Below, one piece after another: positions 22,916 through 34,437 of a DNA stretch of 64,000 nt. Under the pieces are notes generated by a model. It was not told the DNA's origin, ran no database searches, and saw only the letters and a program-made list of their open reading frames with translations. The stretch's first letter is position 1; each line of letters begins with the position of its first letter. Origin of the DNA: Heligmosomoides polygyrus polygyrus (Eukaryota; Nematoda; Chromadorea; Rhabditida; Heligmosomidae); assembly GCA_947396885.1 (NCBI GenBank), contig OX377203.1, positions 11,558,844-11,622,843 of the forward strand, written 5' to 3'. The position numbers and the translations under genes are program-made.

Positions 22916-23064
22916 TAAGGCCTGAGTTATACTCCCGCGGGAGCATCCGCGGAATGGCGGGAATCGCGCCGAGACTCCTCAGCTGACCAATCGCCGCGCC
23001 TCGCCACGGCCGCCATCCGCCGTGCATCCTTGGTCGCTCCCGCGGGAGTATAACAGAGGCCTAA
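22916..23064. mobile_element. GC-rich palindromic MITE (CCGCGGG subfamily), copy 1
   Basis: The left end TTAAGGCCTGAGTTATACTC and the right end, reverse complement TTAGGCCTCTGTTATACTCC, pair and continue into 'cccgcgggagcatccgcgg'. The centre 'ccaatcgccgcgcctcg' is shared with the copy at 29018-29183. It is non-coding and flanked by T/A residues. Confidence 0.85.
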
Positions 23065-24117
23065 GTAGAGAGGCTTTAGTGGAAGGAATGTTCAGCTGAC
23101 GGCTGGGAATGTTACCGTTCTATAACATTACAAAGCCTATGGGAAAGGCTAATGTTTATCTTCTGTCTATGTGCCTCTACTTGTAGGTTGATACAGTAAC
23201 CTTGTCGACTGTTACAAAATAAATTTTTAATTTTGTATAATTTTTGAACTTTGTAAATTAATATGGACACGGCGCAAACAACATAGTTATTATAATAAAA
23301 AAACTGAAATCCTGAACAAGTCAACATTTTACATTAATCAATGGTGAGGCCAAACTTTAGGCAGGAAAGCAAAACAAAGCAATGAACAAAGAGAGACACC
23401 AAAAGCCAAAAAATTCAGAGAGCGAAGGGCTTGAGGAGTGTGCAACTTGACGGAAGCGAGCAGTGGACCGCTAACGCTGCAGGTCGCTAGAGAGAACGGC
23501 TCCGGATACTATCTTAGTAGGTCCGCCGCCTCCATCAGTGCCCACACGACGGCAGAGAAGGGGAACCGTAAGGATAAAAGCGAACGAAAGCATCTAGAAA
23601 TGGCAGTAAAATAAGCAGAACCACACCATGTAAGCAAAAAAAACAAAAAAAAAATAAAAGTCTAGGAAATCCAATGAGTAAATACAAACAGGTAAGCTCA
23701 TGAGTTCAGAGTAAAACAGAAAATAACACCGGGCAAAGGAATCTAGCAATGTTGCAAAAAATAAATAAAACAATCCTCCATGTAAAGCTGCTAAACGAAG
23801 GAAACCAAAGTGTATTTAAAATATATTCTCCAAATGAAAAGTGGGGAGCAGATCAATTTTACTCTGTTTTCTACGAAAATCGTATGCGTTTTTAGCATCC
23901 AGTAAGGTCCGAGGTAACATTTGTAACCAGCGGTAAAAAAAGCGAATTGAAGACTTTCTCGCGATTTTTCCTTTTTAATTTAGGATAGTGAAAACAATAA
24001 CGATTACGGTGACCTAGCGTTGGAAAGAAAACCCAATATTTGCTAGCTCTAAGTTTTGATTCGTTTTTTAGAACTTTGAAATAGAAAACTAAATCACTGA
24101 TTATTCTTTTGTAGAAG
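23065..24117. other. No recognisable gene
   Basis: An A-rich tract with 'aaaaaaaacaaaaaaaaaat' lies near 23637. No conserved reading frame seen. Confidence 0.45.
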
Positions 24118-24173
24118 AGACTTCATAACTACGAATAGTAAGAGCAGACTTCATAACTACGAATAGTAAGAGC
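24118..24173. repeat. Exact 28-bp tandem duplication
   Basis: 'agacttcataactacgaata' plus 'gtaagagc' occurs twice back to back with no differences, eight bases before the 3' end of the adjacent RTE copy. Its perfection suggests a recent event. Confidence 0.9.
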
Positions 24174-24180
24174 CTGGGAG

Positions 24181-26045
24181 TGCTCTTCTTCTTCAGCGTT
24201 TGTCCCGCATCTTAGCGGGGTCCGCTATCCTGGTGTTATGGCGCCACCTTTCCCGATCCAGCGCAAGATCATGGTCAACACCAGTAATCTTCAAGTCCGC
24301 ATGTAACGTATCTAGCCAGCGCTGCTTCTTGCGCCATCTAGGCCGCTTTCCTAATACCTCGAAGTTAAAGCCTATATTGCGGACGCTGTCTTCCTTTCCA
24401 CGCAAAGCGTGGCCATACCATCGCAAGCGAGCTTCGCGCATCTTTTCGGCTATCGGCGCGACATCGAACTTCTACCGAATAGCATCGTTTCGAATGCGGT
24501 CCATGCGCGTCACTCCAGCCGTCCAGCGCAGCATCTTCGTCTCCATGACGCTGAGGTGCGTTTCAACTTCCTTGGTCGCAGGCCAACACTCAGCGCCGTA
24601 CATCGCTACTGGACGGATGACTGCTCTGTATATCTTCGACTTCAAGCGCTCCGGTATCTTCCTATCGGTAACATCCCAGTCAACGAGCGCCATTTGGACA
24701 AAGTTGCACTCACGCGTGAATTCACTTCAATCATCAGTTTGCCGTCAGACGTGACTGCTGATCCCAGGTATTTAAAGACCAAAGTGCGTGGGAGCTCGAT
24801 GCCGTTAACCTTGATGGAGCTGGACTCAGTAACGTCCGTCGTTAGATATTCGGTCTTCTTCACGTTCAATTTGAGTCCAAACCGCTCTAAGCGATCACGC
24901 CAAGCTTGCACCTCTCCTCGAGTTCATCTTTATCTTCGCTAGCGGGCATTACGTCATCAGCATAAAGCAACGTCTAAGGGACAGGGTTCTGTAGATCTTG
25001 TGTGATGGCATCCATGACGACAACAAAGAGGAGTGGAGAAAGCGCAGAACCGTGATGTACCCCGACAGAGATGGGGAACTCCATCGAGGTTCCAGCTGCA
25101 GCTTGAACTCGGCACTTTGGACAAGAGTAGAGAATTCGCACCCACTCTATGAGCTCTTCAGGAACTCCGTACCGCATCACTACCATATTACGTAAGGTGA
25201 TAAGGCGTACCATATAACTTCACGCGGTACGCGGTCAAAGGCCTTCTCCAGGTCGAGGAAGGCGATTAGCATCGGCTTCTGTTTCTCGTGATGCTTCTCT
25301 ATCAGGAGGCGGGCGGTGTGTATGGCATCAATGGTGCCACAGCCAGCCACGAAGCCGCACTGATTGCTGGAAAGCTAGACGATGTCACAAATTCGTCCGT
25401 CGACAATTCGATCAAAGATCTTCATGCTGAGCGAAAGCAAACGAATTGTACGGTAGTTGGAGCAGTCCGCAGGACTGCCCTTCTTCTTCCAAATCGGAAT
25501 CGTCGTGCTTTGGCGCCAACACTCAGGCACCTTCTTCTCCGCTAAAACTTGATTAAAGAACCTCGACAACCACTCAGCAGGGTACCACTACTTGGACTTC
25601 CATAAATCAGCTGCCACGTCGTCGCTTTGCCTGCCCTCGTCCTTTTCGAAGCCGCTTCAATTTCCTCCACGGTGACCTTCTGGACGGGGCCGTGGGTTGG
25701 AGCTGTTGAGTGGATGGCTGGATGAGGAAATTCTACTGTAGAGATTTCCTCAAAGTAATCGCGCCATCGCTTCAACGCCTTCTTGCAGTCCATAAGAAGA
25801 TGGCCGTTCTCATCATTGATGCCGAAGAACTTCTCGATGTCCTCGGTCTGGCGATGGCGATTTATTGCGAGTCGGTACAGATACCGCTCACCATCGCGCG
25901 ATACGAGCTTCTCGTTGACATCTCCATAATGAGTGGCTTTTGCAACAGCTGCGGCCTTCTTTGCATCTTTCTTCGCTTCTTGGTACTTCCGCCGGTTATC
26001 GGCTGTCTTTTCGCCGAGAAAGACGTGATAGAGCTTTATAAGTCT
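24181..26045 (-). pseudogene. RTE-type non-LTR retrotransposon relic (family A), 5'-truncated
   Basis: On the minus strand the fragments run in order from about 26045. They are a linker (YRLAIANRHRQTEDI..FFGI), an RT N-terminal part (KKVPECWRQSTTIPIWKKKG, CSNYRTIRLLS), then GVHHGSALSPLLFVVVMDAI. A YADDV catalytic motif lies near 24950-24975. After it come GLKLNVKKTEYL, YLGSAVTSDG and the C-terminal ending LRWYGHALRG to WRHNTRIADPAKMRDKR. The endonuclease domain is absent. Several frameshifts and stops separate the fragments. The 3' end (minus strand) is 'aaacgctgaagaagaagag', the same GAA-type tail as the copy at 57481-60475, which supports one family. Confidence 0.88.
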
Positions 26046-26950
26046 GGGTCTGCTTTATAAATCTTTAGACGATATGCTTTTTTACAGAACTCGGTGATAC
26101 CAATTAGAAGCTATATCACAGAAAACAATGTTCGACGTTAAATTTTGAAACCGCGATCAATGTGCTGTTGAGCTCCTAGCTCCTGCCATGCTGTTGAGTG
26201 CATCTCCACGAAGTCCTTCTACAACTGCCTATCGTGAGCTAATTCTTCGCACCACTGTCTAGAAATATTCATAACTTTCAACCATTCATGAACGTGCGGC
26301 GCCTCGTGTTTATTGGGAGACCTCTGGTTCGCTTTCCTGGTGGGTTCTACTGCATGACTGATCTTGGCAGGTGGTGTACCGGAATAGGATGTGTCTGGCA
26401 AGGCAAAGACTGTCCTGTGTAACAGGTTCGTGAAGGTTGTTAGTGACTGCCCTAGCTCAAATGTGATCTTGCTTGCGTTCTCACGTAATTTATAGGCACT
26501 CCTGTCCTGATTGACCTGAGCATATCAAGAACGACCGAAATTCACGGTTAATCTATCGTGTTTATTCACCTCAGAGGCCCCTTCTGCTGCACTGTTGAGT
26601 GGCATTCACTAGTAGGTGCATTAGTCATTATGAATTAATTATGTAGTCGGTCGAACTCGCTCACTGGAGGTGGTCTATTTAAGAATGCGTAACTCACCCA
26701 ACAACAGGTTTGTACTCTTTCCCATATAGTACAGAAAGTGCATACCTAAAGCGTACGAAAAAGAGGTTAGGAGTGTTATCGATAAAGTTGTTTAAACGGT
26801 CTGTTGGCAAAAAGTAGTTATAGTTAGATATGATTTTTCTTGAGACATGTAAACAAAAACATTTACGCTTTTTGTAACCTTTATATCTTCGTTTTTCTTA
26901 TTATAATACATAGACATTTGATGTGTTTTTTACCAAGTCTCAACTTCCCA
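26046..26950. other. No recognisable gene
   Basis: AT-rich with no conserved frame. It separates the truncated 5' end of the RTE relic from the jockey/CR1-like relic. Confidence 0.45.
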
Positions 26951-26989
26951 TGGAGGCAATACCAAGAGGAAGATGGGCTAACTATGAAC

Positions 26990-28910
26990 GCTACAGTAGA
27001 AAAATAGAAAAAGCGCTATTCAGGTACAATATCTACGTTGAGAAAAGAAGCATATTTTCTGCGGACAGCATCTTTTTACAAATATGTTAGATCTCGTTCT
27101 AGTGAGCATGGTACCATTCCGTACCTTGTAAACGCAGAGGGGGTACCTGCGCCGTCAGATACGGAAAAGGCAAATCTACTAGCGAAGAGTTCCATAAGGT
27201 GTTCAACAACTCACTGGGATGCAGCACTTCACTTGCGTCAATTCAATGTGGAGCTCTTACCAACTTTCCACAAATGAAACCTACGCTATGGTTCCATAAA
27301 GATGAAATTTTTGAAATGCTGTCCAAATGGCCCAAGTCACAGTCCATCCCTGCGCATTTCCTCCCGTTGTGCTTTATCCAAAATGTCATTGAATATATTG
27401 TTTTCCTGCTAGGACTTATCTTCAACATGAGCTATATGAAGGCTGAAGTTTCATTAAGATGGAGACATCCGTTAGTCACCCCCATCCGCAAAAAGCCTCC
27501 ATATAGCAACTCTGGTAATTATCTACCCATCAGCGTAACCTCAGGTTTTGCAAGAACCTTCGAAAAATTGTAAAAAGGCACATCTTACAGCACATCGAGG
27601 CAAACGGCATCATCTCCAAGGAGCAGTTTGGATTTATGAAAAACAGTTCAGTGAAGACTGCTGCACTTACTTCTTTAAATGATTGGACAAAGACTATCGA
27701 AAACAAAAAGAGAACCGATGCTGTCTACTTTGACGTCTCCAAGGCATTCGACAAGGTTCCGCTCGGAAAGCTGCTATTCAAGTTAAAGAAGGTTGGAACC
27801 CACCCTGTGATTGTAGACTGGGCTAAAAGCTTCCTCTCAAGCAGGACGTATCAGGTCAGAATAGGAAATAATTTCTCCTCGGTCTACTCAGCTTCTAGCG
27901 GAGTGCCGCAGGTAGGAGTTCCATCACCTGTCTTTTTTCTCTTGTACACATATGAGCTCGCTGACGCTGTGTCCAGATTTGGAGTCCGGTGCAAAATGTA
28001 TGCAGATGACTTAAAATTTACAAAGAAGTCGACAAACCCGAACCATTCAGTGAAGTTCAAGAAGCAATTAACTTCATCGAAAAGTGGGCAGATAACTGGG
28101 ACCTTCCTCTTGCTGCTGAGAAATCACGATGCCTTGTAATACAGTCTAAGTTCCAAAGTGTTCTCCAACCTATAGGCTTAAAGGTATTAACTTAGAGCAG
28201 GTTACAGAAGCTAAGGGCTTGGGCATTCTCATATCTAGTGACTTAAAGTTTGATTCGCATTACAAAGCGCTCGTAAAGAAAGCACACTTTCGAACATATA
28301 ACTTGTTCAAAACATTGAAGACAAACGATTCTCAGGCATTGTTACGCGCCTACAAGTGCTATGTGAGGTATCATGGAATCCGGCATTTCCGTATTTATTC
28401 CTTATGAAAAGAAGTACATCAACCTCCTTGAAAGTGTCCAGAACAACTACACTAGAAAGTTGTTCATGAGATGTTTTAGGGTGGCTTATGCAAACATTCC
28501 GAATGGAGCGGATAGGCAAGACAACTAGGCCTACCATCTTTAAGTAGTAGAAGGAAAAAGGCGGACCTGACCATGCTACTTAAAATTATCAGTAAGAAGC
28601 TCTCAATAGACCCTATAGAGTTTTTTGGTGTGCCACTGACCAGGAGTCGCATAGGAAGACTGAGGTTGTATCCCAAAGTTGCTAGGTCTAAAGTTAGGTC
28701 AAACTTCCTCACGTATCGAAATCTAAGGGAGCTCATCCTACTTATTGGCGACGACGAAAATGTGATTAACATGTCTGTGTCTCGTTTTAGAAGTCTTCTT
28801 ACTCGTAAAAGCTTTTTGTAGATTGCATATTGTTTATTTCTCCGTAATTTTCTCGTGATATTTTTATTTGCTTTTTTACACGCCTGAATAAACAAATAAA
28901 AATAAATAAT
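26990..28910 (+). pseudogene. Jockey/CR1-like non-LTR retrotransposon relic
   Basis: On the plus strand a linker with IPYLVNAEGV and SDTEKANLLAK comes first, then FNNSLGCSTS. RT blocks follow: TPIRKK, NYLPISVTSGFARTFEKL and SKEQFGFM. YFDVSKAFDKVPLGKLLFKL holds the first catalytic aspartate, then GVPQ..SPVFFLLY, and CKMYADDLKF (near 27995-28025) is the catalytic YADD. A C-terminal part has LLRAYKCYVRY and SVQNNYTRKLFMRC and ends near 28820. The 3' end is A-rich with 'aataaataatat' near 28895. Frameshifts near 27570, 28060, 28140 and 28405 break it. The endonuclease domain is missing. Related fragments lie at 39893-40860 and 40975-41260. Confidence 0.85.
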
Positions 28911-28929
28911 ATAGCTGTTCGCTTGTCTT

Positions 28930-28998
28930 GGTATGAGCTCCTAGGTGTTTCGCTCTCGTGAAGTTGCTCGAAAGTGATTTCTTCACTCACTCGGAATC
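28930..28998. repeat. Short repeat, inverted copy at 41535-41592
   Basis: 'tcgaaagtgatttcttcact' with 'ctaggtgtttcgctctcgtg' is the near reverse complement of 'gtgatgaaatcactttcgag' and 'gaacgaaacacctaagaa' near 41.55 kb. It lies just beyond the jockey/CR1-like 3' end here. Confidence 0.65.
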
Positions 28999-29017
28999 AC
29001 TCCATATTGAGTCAGCC

Positions 29018-29183
29018 TTAGGACTGAGTTATACTCCCGCGGGAGCATCCGCGGGAAGGCGGGAATCGCGCCGAGACTCCTCACCTGGCCAATCGCCGCG
29101 CCTCGTCACGCCCGCCTCCGCCGTGCACCATTGGTCCGCGGACGTTCCGCGGATCCTCCCGCGGGAGTATAACAGAGGCCTTA
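29018..29183. mobile_element. GC-rich palindromic MITE (CCGCGGG subfamily), copy 2
   Basis: The ends TTAGGACTGAGTTATACTCC and GGAGTATAACAGAGGCCTTA, with 'cccgcgggagcatccgcggg' inside, match the 22916-23064 copy over nearly its whole length. This copy has an extra 'cgcggacgttccgcgg' palindrome in the right arm. It is flanked by TTA on both sides. Confidence 0.87.
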
Positions 29184-29534
29184 CCGAACTCCATGCTTCG
29201 TATTTCTCAGGTTTGTGCTGAACTGACATGAGCATGTGACGCTTTTGTATTTGTGCTCGTGTGGCTCCTCCTCAACAGAAACTGTAAAATTGCTGAGCTG
29301 TTTGTCGAGCACAATTTCTACGTATGAAATATAATAGTGTAAGTCGAATAATTGCCCGAAAACGTTCTGCGTTGATGCTTTCACTTTGCAAATTCCAATA
29401 GTGTTTTGTTTGGCCGGCGGTTCTTCTACTGCTGCAAACAAGGGTAGAGAATTGGTTGATCATGGGAAACTGGTACTTTGCCACCGGTAACAATATGTAG
29501 CATAGAGTTACTGATTAGCGATTAGCTGATTAGT

Positions 29535-31875
29535 TACTGAGGACGAGTACGGAGAGGCTTCTAAAATCTCAGGGCCTAACCACGCTGCGCAAACTGAGAA
29601 GGACTAGGAAGATGATCTGTACTTACAACGTCCGCACGCTCGCATCGGAAGCCTCCGTCGAGGACCTGATGATGCAAGCCAGGAAGATCAAGTACGACGT
29701 CATCGAACTGTACCGAAACAAGAAGACACCACCCTCTACACGCCGCCTACGACTCCGGAGAAGAACTCGTAATATGCGACAGCAGGGGAGTAGGCGGCGT
29801 TGATGTCCTCGGCAACACGCGCACTTGGCCATGAACATCGATTCGTACGAGTATCTGACAAGCCGAATCGGACGTCTGCGACTGAAGCGATGTGGCTCCG
29901 TGCCAACTTTGACTGTGTTCCTCGCGTATGCCCCAACATCCGACTACAACGACGAAGAGGTCGAAGCCTTCTACGTGGAGCTGGAAAAGTTCTATAAGGA
30001 AGATCAGACCTTCTACAAGGTGATCGTCGGCGACTTCAACGCCAAGATCGGACCACGAAGGTCGACGGAAGAACTTCACATCGGAACCCATGGTTTGGAG
30101 TGGAACGAGCAAGGTGAAAGGCTGTCTGAGTTTATATTGTCGACCAAGACCATCCATGGAAACTCACAGTTCAAGAAGCCTCCCTCCCTACGATGGACCT
30201 GGGAATTCCCCGGTGGCCAGTTCCACAACGAGATCGACCACATCATCTTCAACCGCAAGTATTGCCTAACCGATGTTTCCGTTGTCCCCAAGTTCTATAG
30301 GGATCGGACCACCCCTTCTTCGCGCGAGGTTCCGCTTTTCGTGTCAAGGAGAGAAGTCCGCGAAGTTCAAGAAGAGGAGTCCCGGAACGACCATCAACTG
30401 GGACCTCTACACCTCTCTTGCCGGCCTTTAGGGAGATACTGTTATGGACAACATCGACGAGGAATACGGCCACTTCGTGTACCATCTCCACGATAGTACT
30501 CAGGCAGCCGAGAGCATGAAGACCACCAAGAAACGTCTGTCTCCGAAACTCTCAAGCTGATACGCCAGCGTGGAGTAGCACGAGCGTCAGGCAACTACCA
30601 GCTGACGTCCGAGCTTGCGAAGCCATGAAGAGCGGCAATAAAGGAAGATCTCAAGGAGAGAAGGGCGGAAATGTTGGCTGAAGCAGCAGAGACAGGGTTG
30701 AGCCTCCGCAATGCCCGCCGGAACTTCACCAACTTCTAGACCAAGGTGACCGCTCTCCGACGCCCTGACGGACCTCTTCCAGAAGGATCATGGAGAAGGT
30801 CATCCACGACTTCTACTCCGATCTCTTCGATAGCCACTTCCACCTGCCCCCACGCCATCTTCCGCAGAATGGATACGTCGTCCCCTCTGTTCTCCCTTCC
30901 GAGACCCGACACGACATCTCGTCGGTGAAGAAACGTACAGTACCCGGTCCCGTCAGGATCAGACATGAACACCTGAAGAACCTCCCGCCAGCGCTCATCA
31001 ACACCCTGGCGCGGCTCTTCACACGTTATCTGTCGTAGTGCAAGGTTCGATCTCGGTGGAAGACCAGCAGGACCGTCTTGCTGTACAAGAAGGGAGACGT
31101 GCACGACATTGGCAACTATCGCCCGATCTGCCTGCTGTCCGTAGTCTACAAGCTGTTCACTCGAGTCATCCTGAATAGGATCAGCAGTACGCTGGACGAA
31201 GGACAGCTATGCGAGCAAGCAGGATTTCGGAGAGGATTCAGCACGATCGACCACATACACACCATTACGAAGCTCATCGAAGTGTCGCGAGAGTACAAGC
31301 TGCCGCTGTGCCTTACGTTCATCCACCTGAAGAGAGCATTCGACTCCGTCGAAACTGAAGTGGTCATCGACGCCCTGCTCACTCAGGGTGTTCCTACTCA
31401 GTACATCAGAGTCCTTCGAGAGCTGTACAGTGGATTCACGGCCAAGATCTCTCCATTCTACAGCGACGTCATCATCGACGTGAAGAGAGGGATTCGGCAG
31501 GGGGATACCATATCCCCAATCGTGTATGTGAGAACGTTGGACTGCAGCTGAATCTGACGAAAACGATGATCATGATCATGAGGAACGGACAAGTTTCTGA
31601 TGCCCCATTCTCGCTCAACTGAACGAACATCTCCGAATGCTCCAGCTACGTCTATCTGGGCCGCGAAGTCAATATGGCCAACGACCTAGCGCCAGAGCTG
31701 AGCAGGAGGAAACGAGCGGCTTGGAGAGGTTTCAAGAGCGTCGAAGAAATCGGGAAGAAGACGAAGAACGTCCGACTCCGTGCCCACCCATTCGACTCTT
31801 TCGTAATTCGAAGTACGGTGGTGATGGCAGTTCCGGGAACGAAGAACCAACCCACAATCATAACACTCCATCGGA
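29535..31875 (+). pseudogene. RTE-type non-LTR retrotransposon (family B) lacking the YADD block
   Basis: An endonuclease domain of APE type starts near 29612 (TYNVRTLA). It runs through FLAYAPTSDYNDEEVEAFY, VGDFNAKIG and HNEIDHIIFNR to a GSDH motif in another frame near 30300. A linker follows. The RT begins near 30930 (PGPVRIRHEHLK) and continues with KGDVHDIGNYRPICLLS, AGFRRGFSTIDHI, HLKRAFDSVE and RGIRQGDTISP (near 31515). There the sequence jumps straight to ENVGLQLNLTKTM, so the segment that should hold the YADD catalytic aspartates is deleted. The end SYVYLGREVNMANDLAPEL fades out near 31875, at a GC-rich repeat. At least four frameshifts or stops. The 3' end of this family is seen at 41865-42786. 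Confidence 0.88.
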
Positions 31876-31879
31876 GCGC

Positions 31880-32070
31880 ATTTTCTGCCACCCTTGGATG
31901 ACGTCGGCGACGTCGGTGACGCATCTGTGGCGACGTCGGCGGCGGAAGTATAACACCCCCTGCAGAGCTCTCGGCGAGGTCGCCGGCGACCCTGTGATGT
32001 GCGGGCAGCTACGCAGTGCGTAGCAGCCCCTACACAGGCGACGCGTCGCCGAAGTATAACATTGGCCTAA
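31880..32070. repeat. GC-rich palindromic element, possibly truncated
   Basis: The right end 'gtcgccgaagtataacattg' then 'gcctaa' has the same style of terminus as the other GC-rich MITEs. An internal 'ggcggcggaagtataacacc' looks like a second terminus, and several cgtcggcgacgtc repeats are present. The expected left TIR is not where the length predicts. The similar end 'tgtcgccgaagaataagata' occurs at 51367. Confidence 0.55.
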
Positions 32071-32122
32071 GACGCGGCCCTCTATATAACGCAGCTTTTC
32101 TTTGGTCCCGGCCAGCTCACCT

Positions 32123-32385
32123 TTAAGGCCTCTACAGATTCTCGCGGCAGCACCCCGAGAACTCGTCCATATCGCTCCCGCTGCAGTGGGACCCGCGCTG
32201 CCACCGTGGTAGAAGCCGCGGCGCGGACGAGTTGTCGCGGAGCCGCCGCACGCAAGGGTCCTCGAGGGCCGCGCAGTTGACGGCGGCTCTCGCCCGCAGT
32301 GCCAGGAGCCGCGGGTGAGACCCGCCAGAGGGCGTGACCGAATAGGAAGCTTGGAGGGAATGGGGTTTTCTTTTGTTTCCTGTCG
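32123..32385 (+). repeat. GC-rich repeat arm, inverted copy at 35077-35336
   Basis: It begins 'ttaaggcctctacagattct' and runs through 'gaactcgtccatatcgctcc' and 'cgcggcgcggacgagttgtc' to 'ttttcttttgtttcctgtc'. The segment at 35077-35336 is its reverse complement over the whole length with scattered differences. The two are about 2.7 kb apart. Open frames inside are by-products. Confidence 0.85.
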
Positions 32386-32518
32386 ATGTGTATGTATAAA
32401 GTGCAGAAAAACCGATAATTAAGACAATTTAAAGCGGAAAACATAAAATTACACTTTTTCTTCTTCCAAAATGCTTCGGTTCACCACCTATGTATCTTCA
32501 TACGAATCTTTTTGTTAT

Positions 32519-32860
32519 AACTCCTTCCCGGTGTTATACCAAAAAAGGTTATACATTCTAAACACTCAATAGACAAAAAGGTTACACACTCCTAGAGGAA
32601 TAAGAAAAATAGTTAAAGCTAAGAGGTACTCATTAGAAAGCAACATTACACTAAACTGTCAAACGATCCTGATAGTAGCGCAATCCACATTTGGTAGTAC
32701 AAAATCCTGCGACATTTAAGAGTGTGTAACCTTTTTTGTTATTGCACCTTTCCGGTGATGTAACATAAAAGGTTATACAATCTTAAATCAATAAGAAAAT
32801 TATTTGGAGCCAAGAGGTACTCAACAGGAAGCAGCATCACAGCAGCAGCAACAACATAAC
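32519..32860. repeat. Diverged direct duplication with 'ggttatac' blocks
   Basis: 'aaaaggttatac', 'aataagaaaa' and 'aagaggtactca' recur in the same order about 220 bp apart. An inverted pair 'aaaaaggttacacactc' and 'gagtgtgtaaccttttt' frames the middle (32577 and 32720). It is non-coding and AT-rich. Confidence 0.65.
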
Positions 32861-32999
32861 ACTAGTACTAGAAGATACAGTGGAAAGAATTCTTAAGAAA
32901 CTTTCAAACGAGCAGGAAAATAATCCAATGCCGCCGAAATCCATTCTGTGTTTCTCCGTTCCTCCCAGCGAAAGTACGCAGTATTGCGTACAGCACCCC

Positions 33000-33170
33000 T
33001 GGCGGGACCGCACCACCCGCCGTTGTCATGGCGGGTCCGCGGCATCCGAAAGACTCTGCTGCCGGCTTTACGCTAACGCAGATGAACTTCGCTTAAGGTC
33101 GGCAGCAGAGTCTTGCAGGTGCCGAGGACCCGCCATGACAACGGCGGGTGGTGCGGCGCCGCGAGAGTTA
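33000..33170. repeat. GC-rich inverted repeat with exact 27-bp arms
   Basis: 'accacccgccgttgtcatgg' plus 'cgggtcc' near 33010 is mirrored exactly by 'ggacccgccatgacaacggc' plus 'gggtggt' near 33130. Inner 'agactctgctgccg' mirrors 'cggcagcagagtct'. The loop is about 40 bp. It is probably another small palindromic DNA element. Confidence 0.85.
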
Positions 33171-33214
33171 CTGGACTACAGTTACAGTGCTGTGCACTTT
33201 TGCCGGCTGAAGCA

Positions 33215-33700
33215 CTGAAAAGGTCGTCGCGATTTTTATTCGATTGACAGTGTTAACGCTGCTCACATGAGAATCATGTGTGTATGTGAGTTTTTAAATT
33301 ATTTTTCTTGCATCGTTCACAGGTGTGAAACTCCGTGCAATCAGAAATTTTGCCATCAATCGAATAAAAATCGCGACGTTTCGGATGAGCGCTTGGTGTC
33401 ATCCTTTCTTCTAAAAATAAAAAATGGTCTCCTTTCTGCTCTTTCAAACCATTATTTTTCCTCAAAATAAGAAATTTATAAAATCTCAAACAAGGTGTTC
33501 ACTTATTGGGTACGTAAACTAAAACTTTAAAGAAAATTATATTAAAATTTTCTTCGAACAAAAATTATACTAACCTTCTTTCTTGGAGTTTCTAATAGTC
33601 TAATGTAGAAAGAGCCCAGTTCGATTTGGAAGAATTTGCTTGCTTTGCTTTGTCTTCAAATGTCTTGGGCTAGCTTGGAGAGGAACGTAAACACAATAGC
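33215..33700. repeat. AT-rich foldback family, partial copy C
   Basis: 'gtgaaactccgtgcaatcag' then 'aaattttgccatcaatcgaa' and 'ttcttggagtttctaatagt' match one arm of copies A (7338-8272) and B (12290-13635). Only about one half is present, with a recognisable outer 'tgtcttgggctagcttggag' end. Confidence 0.7.
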
Positions 33701-33703
33701 CAT

Positions 33704-34098
33704 AGCAATAGATGAGTAGGTTGTGCAGCGTTGCCAAGAATGGTATGCAAGTCTTGAGCCTGCGAGTCTTGACTTCATGACCCGTTAGGTCCCTAAGGCG
33801 GGCGGTCCCAAGGGCTATAAGCTCATTCACCCATCTTTCGTTCAGCTAGGGTGATAGTATACGCCTTTTGCCCGCATGTAAGGTTAGCCATGTTTTCGAT
33901 TTCTTATGGCATCGTTTTCGTAGTCTCTTAGCCTTTTGGATGAGCTTCTGCAGAATGAAATGGCATTTGGGAGGGTAGTTTCTCTGATGACTTCGACCTT
34001 TCCAGGCTTTGAAGAGGGCGACGACGCCGAAACGTAAGCCGCAATAAAGACTTGCATACCATTCTTGGCTACGCTGCACAACCTACTCATCCATTGCA
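33704..34098. repeat. Inverted-repeat element with Penelope-like tail segment
   Basis: The arm 'gatgagtaggttgtgcagcg' then 'ttgccaagaatggtatgcaa' (33711 onward) is mirrored by 'ttgcataccattcttggcta' then 'cgctgcacaacctactcatc' (34050-34092). Inside, 'ccaggctttgaagagggcga' then 'cgacgccgaaacgt' (34003-34035) resembles the 3' tail of the Penelope-like element at 46385-46420. I infer an old Penelope-like terminal copy arranged in inverted form. Confidence 0.6.
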
Positions 34099-34286
34099 AC
34101 ATCACCGATGTCAAGGTTTATAGAGAGTTGAACATGGAACATGGAATCAACAGCCATAGCATTTGCATAATTCATTTTGGATTCTTCTCATATCGAACAA
34201 AATCTGACGTAGCCTTCAGTGCGTTCAACCTACGTGTACAACTATGTAGTATACGAGAGCTCGATGGCGACTTTATGAAAAACCAT

Positions 34287-34437
34287 GGGGGACGAGCATT
34301 CTACCCCTCGTCCCTTGGCGCGCCCACCCCAACCCCCTGGTCTTGCTCGAGAGTCCAGAGGCTGCCTCACAAGATAATGGAGACGCAGACATTTCTCACG
34401 CCCCTTTTTAAAGGGCGGGGGTAGAACTCCTCTCAGC
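34287..34437 (+). repeat. 150-bp dispersed repeat, copy 1
   Basis: 'ttctacccctcgtcccttgg' then 'cttgctcgagagtccag' and 'gtggagacgcagacattt'-type phrases are shared with 53331-53486 in the same orientation. Both copies end in a G-rich run followed by 'tagaactcc' or 'aagaacgcc'. The function is unknown. Confidence 0.8.

Noticed and set aside
33980..34040. Hammerhead-ribozyme-like words (CTGATGA ... CGAAAC) in the Penelope-like tail
   Set aside because: The sequence between the words does not form the required stem II, and the better-preserved tails at 44.3 and 46.4 kb lack CTGATGA.
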